A DNA stretch of 64,000 nt from Algibacter marinivivus (lineage in GTDB: Bacteria; Bacteroidota; Bacteroidia; Flavobacteriales; Flavobacteriaceae), in NCBI RefSeq assembly GCF_003143755.1, contig NZ_QFRI01000001.1:1386051-1450050 (forward strand), given 5' to 3'. How positions within the stretch are numbered: the stretch's first letter is position 1; each line of letters opens with the position of its first letter. Below, in pieces: positions 15,971 to 25,228 of the stretch. The translations under genes were made by a program, and so were the position numbers. The notes under the pieces are model-generated. The model did not search any database. It was not told the DNA's origin and saw only the letters and a program-made list of their open reading frames with translations.

Positions 15971-17923
15971 ATGGAGGAATTGAAACTTTCGGATTGGTTG
16001 CCTACCACAAATAAAGAGGTGAAAATACGCGGTTGGGATGCGCTGGACGTGATTTTGTTTAGTGGTGATGCCTATGTGGATCATCCTACGTTTGGGCCTG
16101 CGGTAATTGGGCGTTTATTGGAAAGTTTTGGTTTGCGAGTGGCGATTGTGCCACAACCGAATGTGAATGATAATCTTCAGGATTTTGTGAAATTGGGGGC
16201 TCCGAAATTGTTTTTTGGAGTAACGGGTGGCTGTATGGATCCCATGATTAGCAACTACAATGCGAATAAAAAACGCCGTGATAAGGATGCATATACACCG
16301 AATGGTGATATTGGGTTTCGACCGGATTATGCAACCACAGTTTACTCGAAAATTTTAAAGGAGAAATGGCCTGATGTGCCTGTTTTACTTGGTGGTATTG
16401 AAGCATCGTTGCGTCGTGTAACACATTATGATTACTGGAGTGATACGCTAATGCCTACTATTTTGGAAAGCTCGAAAGCGGATATGCTGGTATATGGAAT
16501 GGGCGAGCAACCTCTGCGAGAAGTGGTACGTTTAATGCAAAAAGGGGTGCCGTTTTCTAGCATTACGACTATTAAACAAACGGCTGTTTTATTGGATGCT
16601 GATGCCAGAATTCCGAAGAATAGTAATTGGGAGGATGTTGAAATTGCATCGCATGAGATGTGTTTAAAGGATAAAAAGAAATACGCTTCTAATTTTAAAA
16701 TTATAGAGCAGGAGAGTAACAAATTGGCTGCTCGTAGAATTTTTCAGAAGGTAGGTGATAAAACGTTGATGATTAATCCGCCTTACCCTACAATGACTGA
16801 GGATGAAATTGATGCCTCTTTTGAGTTGCCTTATACACGCTTACCGCATCCAAAATATAACAAGCGGGGACCGATACCTGCGTTTGAAATGATTAAGTTT
16901 TCTATTAACATTCACCGTGGGTGTTTTGGAGGGTGTAGTTTCTGTACCATTTCTGCACACCAAGGGAAGTTTATTGCGTCTCGTAGTCAGGAATCGGTAT
17001 TGCGAGAGGTAGATAAGGTGGCAAACATGCCAGACTTTAAAGGATATTTATCTGATATTGGTGGCCCAAGTGCGAATATGTATAAGATGAAAGGGAAAGT
17101 GCAATCGATTTGCGATAAGTGTGTATCGCCTTCTTGTATTTCGCCTGTTATTTGTAGTAATCTGGACACCTCTCATAAACCTTTAACGGATTTGTATCAA
17201 GCGGTGGATAGTCATCCGAAAGTGAAGAAGTCGTTTATTGGTAGTGGTATTCGCCACGATATGTTGGTGCCTGAATTTAATAAAAATGCCGACCCTAAAG
17301 AGTTGGATGATTATACTGAAGAAGTAATGACGAAGCATGTGTCAGGACGTTTAAAAGTAGCGCCAGAGCATACGAGTGACCCTGTATTGAAATTGATGCG
17401 TAAACCTTCGTTTAGTTATTTCCATAAGTTTAAGGAGCGTTTTGATAAGATAAATATTAAGAAAGGGTTAAAGTTGCAACTGATACCGTATTTTATTTCA
17501 AATCATCCAGCTTGTGAAGCAGAAGATATGGCAAATTTAGCTGCTGAAACTAAGGATATGGGCTTTCAATTAGAGCAAGTACAGGGCTTTACACCAACAC
17601 CTATGACGGTGGCTACGGTAATCTATTATAGTGGGTATCATCCTTACACGCTTAAAAAAGTTAGAACACCTAAAACCCGAAAAGAAAAGGATGAACAACA
17701 TCGTTTTTTCTTTTGGTATAAGGATGAAAACAAGGCTTGGATTAAAAACACCTTAAATAAGTTAGGACGTCAAGATTTATTAGATGTATTACTGCCTGCA
17801 AAAACTGAAAAATGGCGTAAAAATAAACCTAGCGGTGAAGTAAAACATACCTTTGATGATGCAGTGCCTTTTAATAAACGGAAGAATAAAGCTAAGTTTA
17901 GGAGCAAGAAGAAGAGAAGGTAG
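15971..17923 (+). CDS. YgiQ-family radical SAM protein
   Basis: A 650-residue radical SAM enzyme of the YgiQ family (UPF0313), function not established. The N-terminal domain starts LKLSDWLPTTNKEVKIRGWD and includes LFSGDAYVDHPTFG; the radical SAM domain holds HRGCFGGCSFCTISAHQG near residue 320, whose cysteines form the CX3CX2C cluster motif typical of radical SAM enzymes. A further cysteine set CDKCVSPSCISPVIC lies near 380. The C-terminus is lysine/arginine-rich. Base composition is visibly richer in G and C than in neighbours (for example ttgcgtcgtgta), though the protein is typical of the phylum. Monocistronic. Confidence 0.93.
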   Translation: MEELKLSDWLPTTNKEVKIRGWDALDVILFSGDAYVDHPTFGPAVIGRLLESFGLRVAIVPQPNVNDNLQDFVKLGAPKLFFGVTGGCMDPMISNYNANKKRRDKDAYTPNGDIGFRPDYATTVYSKILKEKWPDVPVLLGGIEASLRRVTHYDYWSDTLMPTILESSKADMLVYGMGEQPLREVVRLMQKGVPFSSITTIKQTAVLLDADARIPKNSNWEDVEIASHEMCLKDKKKYASNFKIIEQESNKLAARRIFQKVGDKTLMINPPYPTMTEDEIDASFELPYTRLPHPKYNKRGPIPAFEMIKFSINIHRGCFGGCSFCTISAHQGKFIASRSQESVLREVDKVANMPDFKGYLSDIGGPSANMYKMKGKVQSICDKCVSPSCISPVICSNLDTSHKPLTDLYQAVDSHPKVKKSFIGSGIRHDMLVPEFNKNADPKELDDYTEEVMTKHVSGRLKVAPEHTSDPVLKLMRKPSFSYFHKFKERFDKINIKKGLKLQLIPYFISNHPACEAEDMANLAAETKDMGFQLEQVQGFTPTPMTVATVIYYSGYHPYTLKKVRTPKTRKEKDEQHRFFFWYKDENKAWIKNTLNKLGRQDLLDVLLPAKTEKWRKNKPSGEVKHTFDDAVPFNKRKNKAKFRSKKKRR

Positions 17924-17992
17924 TAATAAAATGAGTTTACCGAAAGCTCAAGTAGAGTATCGATAAGCGTATTAAATAGTTTGCTTTTATAA

Positions 17993-19078
17993 TTAGGAGT
18001 AAATTTCTGGATTTGGATAAAATGCAGCAATGGCAAACCAATAACTAACTACAGATTTAGTTTTACCTAAAGATTCTCCAGTATTTGGGCCTGATATAAC
18101 TTCTCCAAAAATTGACCATGCATTTCCAGAATCATCAGTAAAAATAGTTCCTTCTTCGTTTTTATATTCGTATTGGAAATTGGTGTCAAAATATTCAGAC
18201 GAAAGCTCGAAAGCGTTAATTATAGATTCATTACCAACTATTAAATAATCTTTATCATTAAAGGAGTCTTTAATCACTTTACCTCCTGCAAAACTTGAAA
18301 ATTGATAAACTTTTGATGTGTTATTATCAATTATGCAATATACTCGTTCTTTGTTGGGTAGTATAGGATTTGTAATATTAGGTCTAAAAATAAAACGATT
18401 GTTATTAGTAGCATAATCGCCATATGGTGAGGTGCCATAATTTCTAGAAAACCCAGTTTGCCTATTCAAAATTTTAGAATCTGGATATAAAGCTCTCCAT
18501 GTTTTCCAGTCTGTTTCAACAACATCTAGCAAAATAGGTTTAGCACTTATTAGTTCTCCATTAACACATTCTAAACCCAATTGAGACCAATTACTATCTG
18601 TATTTCTATCATATAATATTAAATTAGCATTGTAAAGTAATCCAGATACACCAAAAGAACTTCGTATTCCATTTGCTATACTTTCCCAAGCAAAAGCGGT
18701 GCCAGTTAATGGACAGTAATTTATAGTAACAAAATCATTACCAACTTGGTCATTACTAATTTCATGCCAATCCATAATGATATGCGGATAAGCTTTTACT
18801 TCATTATTATTAATAATGCCAATTACTAAATCATTATCATCTAAAAAATCAACATTATTTGCATTTGTAAAGTTTGGGTTGTCTACAGAAGGTATACCAT
18901 CTTTTCCTGGTCCTCCATCTCTTATTTCGTTAATAGGGATTAGCCAAGTGTCACCATCTGTTATTTCGTCAATAGGAGTTGACCCTGGGCCACCAATTCC
19001 ATTTTGGTCATTATCGTTAGAGGTGCTACATGCAAGAATAGTAAGTGGTAGAAATAAACTTAAAACATATTTTCTCAT
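17993..19078 (-). CDS. DUF3179-domain lipoprotein
   Basis: A 361-residue exported protein. The N-terminus FLPLTILACSTSND is a lipobox with the lipidated cysteine at residue 17. The rest is a DUF3179 domain, recognised by VTINYCPLTGTAFAWE and the later GISGLLYNA-like segment FGVSGLLYNANLILYDR, with a second conserved region GFSRNYGTSPYGDY. The biochemical function of DUF3179 is unknown; the invariant Cys-Pro-Leu-Thr-Gly motif suggests metal or cofactor binding, which is inference. It begins 5 bases after the upstream barrel gene and is co-transcribed with it. Confidence 0.88.
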   Translation of the reverse strand: MRKYVLSLFLPLTILACSTSNDNDQNGIGGPGSTPIDEITDGDTWLIPINEIRDGGPGKDGIPSVDNPNFTNANNVDFLDDNDLVIGIINNNEVKAYPHIIMDWHEISNDQVGNDFVTINYCPLTGTAFAWESIANGIRSSFGVSGLLYNANLILYDRNTDSNWSQLGLECVNGELISAKPILLDVVETDWKTWRALYPDSKILNRQTGFSRNYGTSPYGDYATNNNRFIFRPNITNPILPNKERVYCIIDNNTSKVYQFSSFAGGKVIKDSFNDKDYLIVGNESIINAFELSSEYFDTNFQYEYKNEEGTIFTDDSGNAWSIFGEVISGPNTGESLGKTKSVVSYWFAIAAFYPNPEIYS

Positions 19079-19083
19079 TGTGT

Positions 19084-20067
19084 TTAATTTAAATTAGGTA
19101 ATGTTTTTTTTGGTTGAACTTTAAATAGTAATCCGGTTGTAATTCTATAGGTTGGTGTTAATTGCGTACCGTCAACGTTATTATAAATTGGAAGTTCTGC
19201 TTTAGTTGAAAAAGTTAAATTTGGTGTTAAGTATATTGAGAAATTTGGTATGACAGAAACCCAATTTCCACCAGTGTTATCTAAATCAAACCCGCCGATT
19301 TGATCTAACAGGGTGTCTCTGTATTTAAAAGATACACTTGGGTTTGATAATGTTTTTAAAAGTGTAAATTGATCTGAAAAGATTAAAAATACTTGAAACT
19401 CATTACCAAATTTGTATGTAGTGTTTTCAAAATATGTATTATTAGTACCAGTGCTTCTGTAAATTGTTCTTATGTTATACGATAGGGAAGGTCTGAAGTT
19501 AAAACTTGACGAATATGAGGCTAAAAATATAGCATCCCAAGCATTGCTTCCTGGTTGTAAATCGGCGTTTAAGGTAATGCCTTGTTCATTTAATTCTGTT
19601 GAAGAGCCTAAAGGTATTTTAGTTCCAATTCCAAATTGTAAAGAAGCGTTATTATCTATAAGTTTAGGTAGTAGCTTGGATACATCGTACTTTAATAATA
19701 AAACAGCATCTCCAATTCCTCTAGATTGATCTAAGTTATTGTTTCCAAATTGAGAAATATTTCGTCGTTGATTAACCCAAGTAAATAAACTCTCTACAGA
19801 AAAATTATTGCTAATAGCATAGCTAGAATTTAATATAACAGAATGTGTAATACGAAGTCTAGAATTGTCGTCTAGTTTTTCTGTGCCATCATTTAAAGTA
19901 TTTAAATTATTGTAATCATAATTTAATCCTAATTGAAGTGTTCCTTTTTCTAATAATGGTAATCCAATATTATTTGATAGCGGAATACCACCAGAACAGC
20001 AGGTTTGAGAATTTAAAATTAAAGCATTAAATAACAGAATACCTATTAGGATTTTTTTGTAAAACAT
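19084..20067 (-). CDS. Outer-membrane beta-barrel protein with N-terminal CCSGG motif
   Basis: A 327-residue protein with a signal peptide (KILIGILLFNALILNSQ, residues 5-21) directly followed by TCCSGGIPLSNNIGLP and then repeated amphipathic strands (LQLGLNYDYNNL, NSSYAISNNFSVESLFTWV, LQFGIGTKIPLGSS) in the manner of phenol-degradation MetA/transporter-like barrels. Paired cysteines at the mature N-terminus are unusual for a barrel and may bind a metal. It is the first gene of a two-gene unit with the DUF3179 lipoprotein. Function unknown. No clear promoter could be picked in the 456 bases upstream. Confidence 0.75.
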   Translation of the reverse strand: MFYKKILIGILLFNALILNSQTCCSGGIPLSNNIGLPLLEKGTLQLGLNYDYNNLNTLNDGTEKLDDNSRLRITHSVILNSSYAISNNFSVESLFTWVNQRRNISQFGNNNLDQSRGIGDAVLLLKYDVSKLLPKLIDNNASLQFGIGTKIPLGSSTELNEQGITLNADLQPGSNAWDAIFLASYSSSFNFRPSLSYNIRTIYRSTGTNNTYFENTTYKFGNEFQVFLIFSDQFTLLKTLSNPSVSFKYRDTLLDQIGGFDLDNTGGNWVSVIPNFSIYLTPNLTFSTKAELPIYNNVDGTQLTPTYRITTGLLFKVQPKKTLPNLN

Positions 20068-20523
20068 AACGAATTGCCTTATTACTAATAAGCGGTCGTT
20101 ATTATTTTTTAACCCTTACTAACTTTAACATTTGGAATGCTAAATAAGATTAGGCTAAACCTAAAGATCAGATAATTTTGTTAAGATGCTTTTTTTGCAG
20201 CAACAGGAAGAGAAAGGCTATATTTAGTATTAGGAAAAAGAATTGAAGTTTCTAACTAATGTGTTAGTTTTAAGTTTTTTGAAGAACTTTGGTTTTACTG
20301 AAACTCAATAATTTCATCGAAGTTACAATGCAGTTTTTATGTATTTTCATTAAAAATCAAACAAAAATATTTTTATTTAATCCTATACCTTCATCACTAG
20401 ATTTTCTTTAAGCCAATTATTAGTTGGATCTTTTAAATGAGCTTCTTTTGCAATATTAAAACTTTAAGAATTTTAGAAAATAATTCCAAATAAAAGAATT
20501 GAATATCAGATTTACTTATAATC
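20068..20523. other. 456-base gene-free stretch between polA and the barrel gene, with possible coding remnants
   Basis: No intact gene, tRNA or strong terminator is seen. On the minus strand two short open segments read like protein tails: 20181-20255 (ending PVAAKKAS, stop) and 20383-20463 (AHLKDPTNNWLKENL then a stop), each bounded upstream by an in-frame stop. They may be the remains of decayed genes, or chance. A palindrome CTTATTACTAATAAG lies near 20082-20096. The promoter for the barrel gene should be here but I could not identify it. Confidence 0.35.
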
Positions 20524-23385
20524 CTAATGCGCCTCCAACCAATTCAACCCTGTATCAACTTCAACATCCAAAGGCACATCCATTTTAAAAGCATTTTCCA
20601 TCTCCGTTTTAACCAAAGTTTTTATGGCTTCTAATTCTGGTTTATAAACATCAAACACTAATTCATCATGTACTTGTAAAAGCATTTTAGTTTTAAAATC
20701 GCCTTCTTGAAGCTTGTTGTAAATGTTAATCATGGCTATTTTAATAATATCGGCAGCACTACCTTGTATTGGTGCGTTTACCGCATTACGTTCTGCAGCA
20801 CCACGAACTACGGCGTTACGAGAATTGATATCTTTTAAATAACGACGACGCCCTAAAACGGTTTGTACGTAACCATTATCACGCGCAAAATCAACTTGCT
20901 CACTCATGTAGGCGCGCAATTTTGGGTAGGTGGTATAATAGGTGTCAATAAGCTCTTTAGATTCACTTCTAGATAAATCGGTTTGGTTACTTAATCCGAA
21001 GGCAGAAACCCCATAAATAATGCCGAAGTTTACGGTTTTAGCATTGCTACGTTGCTCGCGAGTTACATCATTTAAAGGTACATTAAACACTTTTGAAGCT
21101 GTAGAAGCATGAATGTCTTCTCCGTTTTTAAATGCCTCAATCATGGTTTCTTCTTTACTAAGTGCAGCAATAATACGAAGTTCTATTTGAGAGTAATCGG
21201 CAGCTAATAAAATGTAATCTTCATTTCTAGGAATAAACGCCTTACGAACTTGACGACCGCGTTCTGTTCTAATAGGGATGTTCTGTAAGTTTGGATTGTT
21301 ACTACTTAAACGTCCTGTAGCGGCTACGGTTTGCATATAATCGGTATGTACTCTACTGGTAGCTTCTTCAACTTGCAACGGTAACGCATCCACATAAGTG
21401 CTTTTTAATTTGGCAAGACCTCTATATTCTAATATATTTTGGATAATCTCATGGTCTTTGGCTAAATAACTCAGCACATCTTCTGCTGTAGAATATTGAC
21501 CTGTTTTGGTTTTTTTAGGTTTATCAACCAACTTTAGTTTTTCAAATAGAATAATACCCAATTGTTTTGGAGATGCAATATTAAATTCTTCGCCAGCAGC
21601 CTCATAAATACTTTTTTCAAGGTTTGAAATATCAGTATTCAATTCTTCAGATAAAGAATTTAAAAAATCTTTATCTAGATTAATACCTTCCAATTCCATA
21701 GCTGCCAAAACGCGAAGCAATGGAATTTCAATATCATCAAAAAGTTTTTGTGTATTGGCTTCGCCTAATTCATTTTGAAAATGCTCTTTTAGTTGCAAGG
21801 TAATATCAGCATCTTCAACAGCATATTCTGTTTGTCTTTCCAAAGGCACCTCACGCATCGATAATTGGTTTTTTCCTTTTTTACCAATGAGTTCTGTTAT
21901 GGAAATTGGTGTATAGTTCAAATACGTTTCAGCCAACACATCCATATTATGGCGCATATCTGGATTTATTAAGTAATGCGCTAACATGGTGTCAAACAAC
22001 TTACCTTTAACGTCCACATTATATTTTGCTAAAACTTTAATATCATATTTTAAATTCTGACCCACTTTTTCAATGGTTTCACTTTCAAAAAACGGACGTA
22101 ATTGTTCAATAAGTTCTTGAGCTTCGTTTTTGTCTTCCGGAAATGGTAAATAAAATCCTTTGCCAACTTCCCAAGAAAATGCAATACCAACCAATTCTGC
22201 AGTTAACGGATTCAACCCTGTAGTTTCAGTATCAAAACATACTGAGGTTTGACTCATTAAGTTTTTAATAAACAACTTAGTTGCCATTCCAGACGCCACA
22301 CTTTGGTAAAAATGCGATGCTGATTCTGCTGTTTTTCTCGAAGATGCTGAACTTGTTTCAGTATCTGTCTCATTTGACGGGTCAGCTCCAAATAAAGAAA
22401 ATTGTCCTGCACCTGCAGCAGCTTGTTCTTTTGGAGTGACTTTAGGTTTTTCATCTTCTGATTTAGAGCTTGGTACTTGAGAAGTTTCAGTTGCTTGTGC
22501 TTCAACATTAAATGTTTTCGTGAAATTATCAATCAACCTTCTAAATTCTAATTCTTGAAAAATCTCAACAACTTTTGGGATATCTGGTTGGTCTAATTCA
22601 AAATCTTTCGCATTAAACGTTACAGGAACATCAAGCATAATAGTGGCTAGCTTTTTAGAAAGTAATCCCAATTCGCCATTGGCTTCAACCTTCTCTTTCA
22701 TTTTACCTTTTAACTGGTCAGTATTAGCCAATAAGCCTTCCATACTACCATAAGCTGCTAAAAACTTTTTTGCTGTTTTTTCTCCAACACCTGGTAACCC
22801 TGGGATATTATCACTAGAATCGCCCATCATTCCTAAAAAATCAATGACTTGTAACGGGTCTGTGACTTCAAATTTTTTCTGAACTTCAGGAATCCCCCAA
22901 GTTTCATAACCACCACCAAACATAGGACGATACATAAAAATATTCTCAGAAACCAATTGCGCAAAATCCTTATCTGGTGTTACCATAAAGGTTTGGTAGC
23001 CTTCTTTTTCAGCTTGTTTAGCAAGGGTTCCAATAACATCATCAGCTTCATATCCAGCCTTAACCATAATAGGAATATGCATAGCCTTCAAAATATCCTG
23101 AATAATTGGCACTGCAATTTTTATAGCTTCAGGTGTTTCATCTCTATTGGCTTTGTATTCGGTATACATTTCCACACGGTCTGCACTTCCGCCTTTATCA
23201 AAACAAACCGCTAAATGGTCTGGACGTTCCCGTTTTATAACATCTAAAAGTGAATTCATAAACCCCATAATTGCTGAGGTATCTAAACCTTTAGAGTTGA
23301 TTCTAGGGTTTTTTATAAAGGCGTAATAGCCACGGAAAATTAATGCAAAAGCATCAACTAAAAAGACACGTTTATTATCGGACAT
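20524..23385 (-). CDS. polA: DNA polymerase I
   Basis: A 953-residue polymerase with all three activities. The 5' nuclease domain spans about residues 1-295 (VFLVDAFALIFRGYYAF, AGYEADDVIGTLA, VTPDKDFAQLV). A low-complexity linker rich in Ser/Thr/Glu spans about 300-355. The 3'-5' exonuclease domain spans about 375-555, with intact FDTETTGLNPLTAELVGIAF. The polymerase domain covers the rest with motif A DYSQIELRIIAALS, motif B RSNAKTVNFGIIYGVSAFG and motif C QVHDELVFDV. It acts in Okazaki fragment processing and repair. Minus strand, single gene; a -7 match TAGATTTG (23408-23415) lies 22 bases upstream. Confidence 0.98.
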   Translation of the reverse strand: MSDNKRVFLVDAFALIFRGYYAFIKNPRINSKGLDTSAIMGFMNSLLDVIKRERPDHLAVCFDKGGSADRVEMYTEYKANRDETPEAIKIAVPIIQDILKAMHIPIMVKAGYEADDVIGTLAKQAEKEGYQTFMVTPDKDFAQLVSENIFMYRPMFGGGYETWGIPEVQKKFEVTDPLQVIDFLGMMGDSSDNIPGLPGVGEKTAKKFLAAYGSMEGLLANTDQLKGKMKEKVEANGELGLLSKKLATIMLDVPVTFNAKDFELDQPDIPKVVEIFQELEFRRLIDNFTKTFNVEAQATETSQVPSSKSEDEKPKVTPKEQAAAGAGQFSLFGADPSNETDTETSSASSRKTAESASHFYQSVASGMATKLFIKNLMSQTSVCFDTETTGLNPLTAELVGIAFSWEVGKGFYLPFPEDKNEAQELIEQLRPFFESETIEKVGQNLKYDIKVLAKYNVDVKGKLFDTMLAHYLINPDMRHNMDVLAETYLNYTPISITELIGKKGKNQLSMREVPLERQTEYAVEDADITLQLKEHFQNELGEANTQKLFDDIEIPLLRVLAAMELEGINLDKDFLNSLSEELNTDISNLEKSIYEAAGEEFNIASPKQLGIILFEKLKLVDKPKKTKTGQYSTAEDVLSYLAKDHEIIQNILEYRGLAKLKSTYVDALPLQVEEATSRVHTDYMQTVAATGRLSSNNPNLQNIPIRTERGRQVRKAFIPRNEDYILLAADYSQIELRIIAALSKEETMIEAFKNGEDIHASTASKVFNVPLNDVTREQRSNAKTVNFGIIYGVSAFGLSNQTDLSRSESKELIDTYYTTYPKLRAYMSEQVDFARDNGYVQTVLGRRRYLKDINSRNAVVRGAAERNAVNAPIQGSAADIIKIAMINIYNKLQEGDFKTKMLLQVHDELVFDVYKPELEAIKTLVKTEMENAFKMDVPLDVEVDTGLNWLEAH

Positions 23386-23504
23386 TTTGTTTGATTTGAA
23401 AGAAAACCAAATCTACAAAAAGTAAATGGTAATTGAGAATTTTAGGGTTTAGGTTTATAAGTCAATTTCGTTTAATTCTTAACAATTAGTTAAATAAGAA
23501 TCAC

Positions 23505-23539
23505 TTGTTTAACATTCACTTAGATTACCGTTATCTTTG
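23505..23539 (+). promoter_or_regulatory. Probable promoter of the metallophosphoesterase gene
   Basis: TATCTTTG at 23532-23539 matches TAnnTTTG, with TTG at 23505-23507, a spacing of 24 that is longer than the usual 19. The start codon is 13 bases beyond the -7 element, so the leader would be very short. Confidence 0.5.
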
Positions 23540-23552
23540 ATAAAAAATAAAA

Positions 23553-24782
23553 ATGCGTTGGATTATTTTCTTAGTCATATTTGTTATCATAGACATTTAT
23601 GCATTTCAAGCTTTCAGAACTATTTCTAAAAACATTTGGTTAACAGTTGCGTATTGGACCATAACTATTTTGGTTTTAGGAAATTTTATTTATCAGTTTT
23701 ATGGTTTAAATAGAAGTGATTTTGGTAACTCTCAAGCTTTCGCTTTTGGATTTCTAATTGCCTTTTTAGTGCCAAAAATGATTGTTTTAGCTGTTATGTT
23801 TTCAGAAGATGTGTTCAGAGTTCCTCAAGCTATATTTCGTTATTTTACTGAAGGTTCAAATGCAGATATAAAATATTTGCCATCACGTCGTTCCTTTATT
23901 TCTAAAATAGCATTAGGTATTGCGGCCATTCCTTTTGGAGCAATTTTATATGGTATGTATAGAGGGAAATATAATTTTAAAGTTTTAAAATACACTTTAA
24001 ATTTTGAAGATTTACCAGATGCGTTTGATGGTTATAAACTCACACAAATCAGCGATGTACATTCAGGAAGTTTTGACAATATCGAAAAAGTAGAGTATGC
24101 CATAGATTTAATAAACGAACAAGAAAGTGATGTGATATTATTTACTGGCGACATGGTAAATAATAAGGCTGAAGAAATGAAACCTTACACTAAAATTTTC
24201 AGTAAACTTAAAGCTAAGGATGGATTGTATTCTGTTTTAGGAAATCATGATTATGGCGATTATGTACGTTGGGGAACAGATGAAGAAAAAAATAAAAATT
24301 TAGAAGAATTAAAAACAATTCAAAAAGAAATCGGTTTTGATTTATTATTAAACGAAAGCAGATATCTAGAGAAAAATGGAGAGAAAATAGCCTTAGTTGG
24401 TGTTGAAAACTGGGGAGCAGGAGGCTTTAAAAAAGCAGGAGATTTAAAAAAGGCTGTTTCAAATATTAAAAAAGACGATTTTAAAATATTACTAAGTCAC
24501 GATCCATCCCATTGGGAAAAAGAAGTTATAAGCGACGATTATAAATATCATTTAACGCTAAGCGGTCATACACATGGTATGCAATTTGGTATAGAAATAC
24601 CAGGTTGGTTTAAATGGAGTCCTGTAAAATGGCGCTACAAATATTGGGCAGGTATTTATAAAGAAATGGGGCAATATATAAACGTTAATAGGGGGTTTGG
24701 GTATTTAGGCTTTCCAGGACGTGTTGGTATTTGGCCAGAAATTACAGTTATCGAGCTTAAAAAAGGCTCAAATAATGCATAA
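23553..24782 (+). CDS. Membrane-anchored metallophosphoesterase
   Basis: A 409-residue protein with about four N-terminal membrane helices (residues 1-20, 28-48, 58-88, 113-135) and a calcineurin-like phosphoesterase domain from about 160. All five metal-binding blocks are present: QISDVHSG, LFTGDMVNN, LGNHDYGDY, LSHDPSHW and LSGHTHGMQFG. The arrangement is that of YkuE/YaeI-like enzymes, some of which act on lipid-linked substrates such as UDP-diacylglucosamine, but the substrate here is unknown. It is followed 140 bases later by a thioredoxin-like gene with its own -7 element, so they may be separate units. Confidence 0.92.
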   Translation: MRWIIFLVIFVIIDIYAFQAFRTISKNIWLTVAYWTITILVLGNFIYQFYGLNRSDFGNSQAFAFGFLIAFLVPKMIVLAVMFSEDVFRVPQAIFRYFTEGSNADIKYLPSRRSFISKIALGIAAIPFGAILYGMYRGKYNFKVLKYTLNFEDLPDAFDGYKLTQISDVHSGSFDNIEKVEYAIDLINEQESDVILFTGDMVNNKAEEMKPYTKIFSKLKAKDGLYSVLGNHDYGDYVRWGTDEEKNKNLEELKTIQKEIGFDLLLNESRYLEKNGEKIALVGVENWGAGGFKKAGDLKKAVSNIKKDDFKILLSHDPSHWEKEVISDDYKYHLTLSGHTHGMQFGIEIPGWFKWSPVKWRYKYWAGIYKEMGQYINVNRGFGYLGFPGRVGIWPEITVIELKKGSNNA

Positions 24783-24922
24783 TTGTTCAGAAATGCTATA
24801 TTTACTATGGTTTTGTTATTTTTATATCAAAGGCATAGTGAACCTATTTTAACACTATTATCAAAAAAACAAATAAATATTGTAGGTTTGTAAGAACGTG
24901 CCTGATTAATAAACAATAAAGT

Positions 24923-25219
24923 ATGTCGAAATTTGGGGAACTTATAGATGTAGAAATTCCAGTTTTGTTAGATTTCTATACAGAATGGAGTGATCAATCC
25001 GAGCCTATGCATCTTATCTTAAGAGATGTTGCTGCGGCATTGGGCGATAAAGCAAAAGTGATTAAGATTGATGTAGAAAAAAACCAAGAACTTGCTGAAG
25101 CACTCAGGGTAAAAACGCTACCAACACTTATAATCTATAAAGATGGCGAAATGAAATGGCGCCAAAGTGGAGAGCAAGATGCTAACACACTTATAGGTAT
25201 TATTCAAGAATATATTTAA
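24923..25219 (+). CDS. Thioredoxin-fold protein lacking the catalytic cysteines
   Basis: A 98-residue cytoplasmic thioredoxin fold. The position of the usual WCGPCKP reads WSDQSEP: both redox cysteines are serines (Ser23, Ser26), while Trp22, Pro28, the buried Asp17 and the cis-proline in KTLPTLIIYKDG are kept. It therefore cannot work as a disulfide reductase and more likely is a binding or scaffold protein. Codons are normal and the frame intact, so it is not a decaying gene. A -7 match TAGGTTTG (24883-24890) lies 32 bases upstream. Partner unknown. Confidence 0.88.
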   Translation: MSKFGELIDVEIPVLLDFYTEWSDQSEPMHLILRDVAAALGDKAKVIKIDVEKNQELAEALRVKTLPTLIIYKDGEMKWRQSGEQDANTLIGIIQEYI

Positions 25220-25228
25220 TTTTTTTTT

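Noticed and set aside
15806-16084. Minus-strand open frame of 92 codons across the repeat and the start of the YgiQ gene
   Set aside because: It covers repeat copy A and the antisense of conserved YgiQ codons; no recognisable protein features.
15971-17923. YgiQ gene as a recent horizontal acquisition because of richer GC
   Set aside because: The protein is typical of the phylum, and no mobile element or att-like repeats flank it; the adjacent repeat copy also occurs at non-transferred genes.
20082-20096. CTTATTACTAATAAG palindrome as an operator for the barrel/DUF3179 unit
   Set aside because: Single AT-rich copy with no promoter or regulator nearby; likely by chance in AT-rich DNA.
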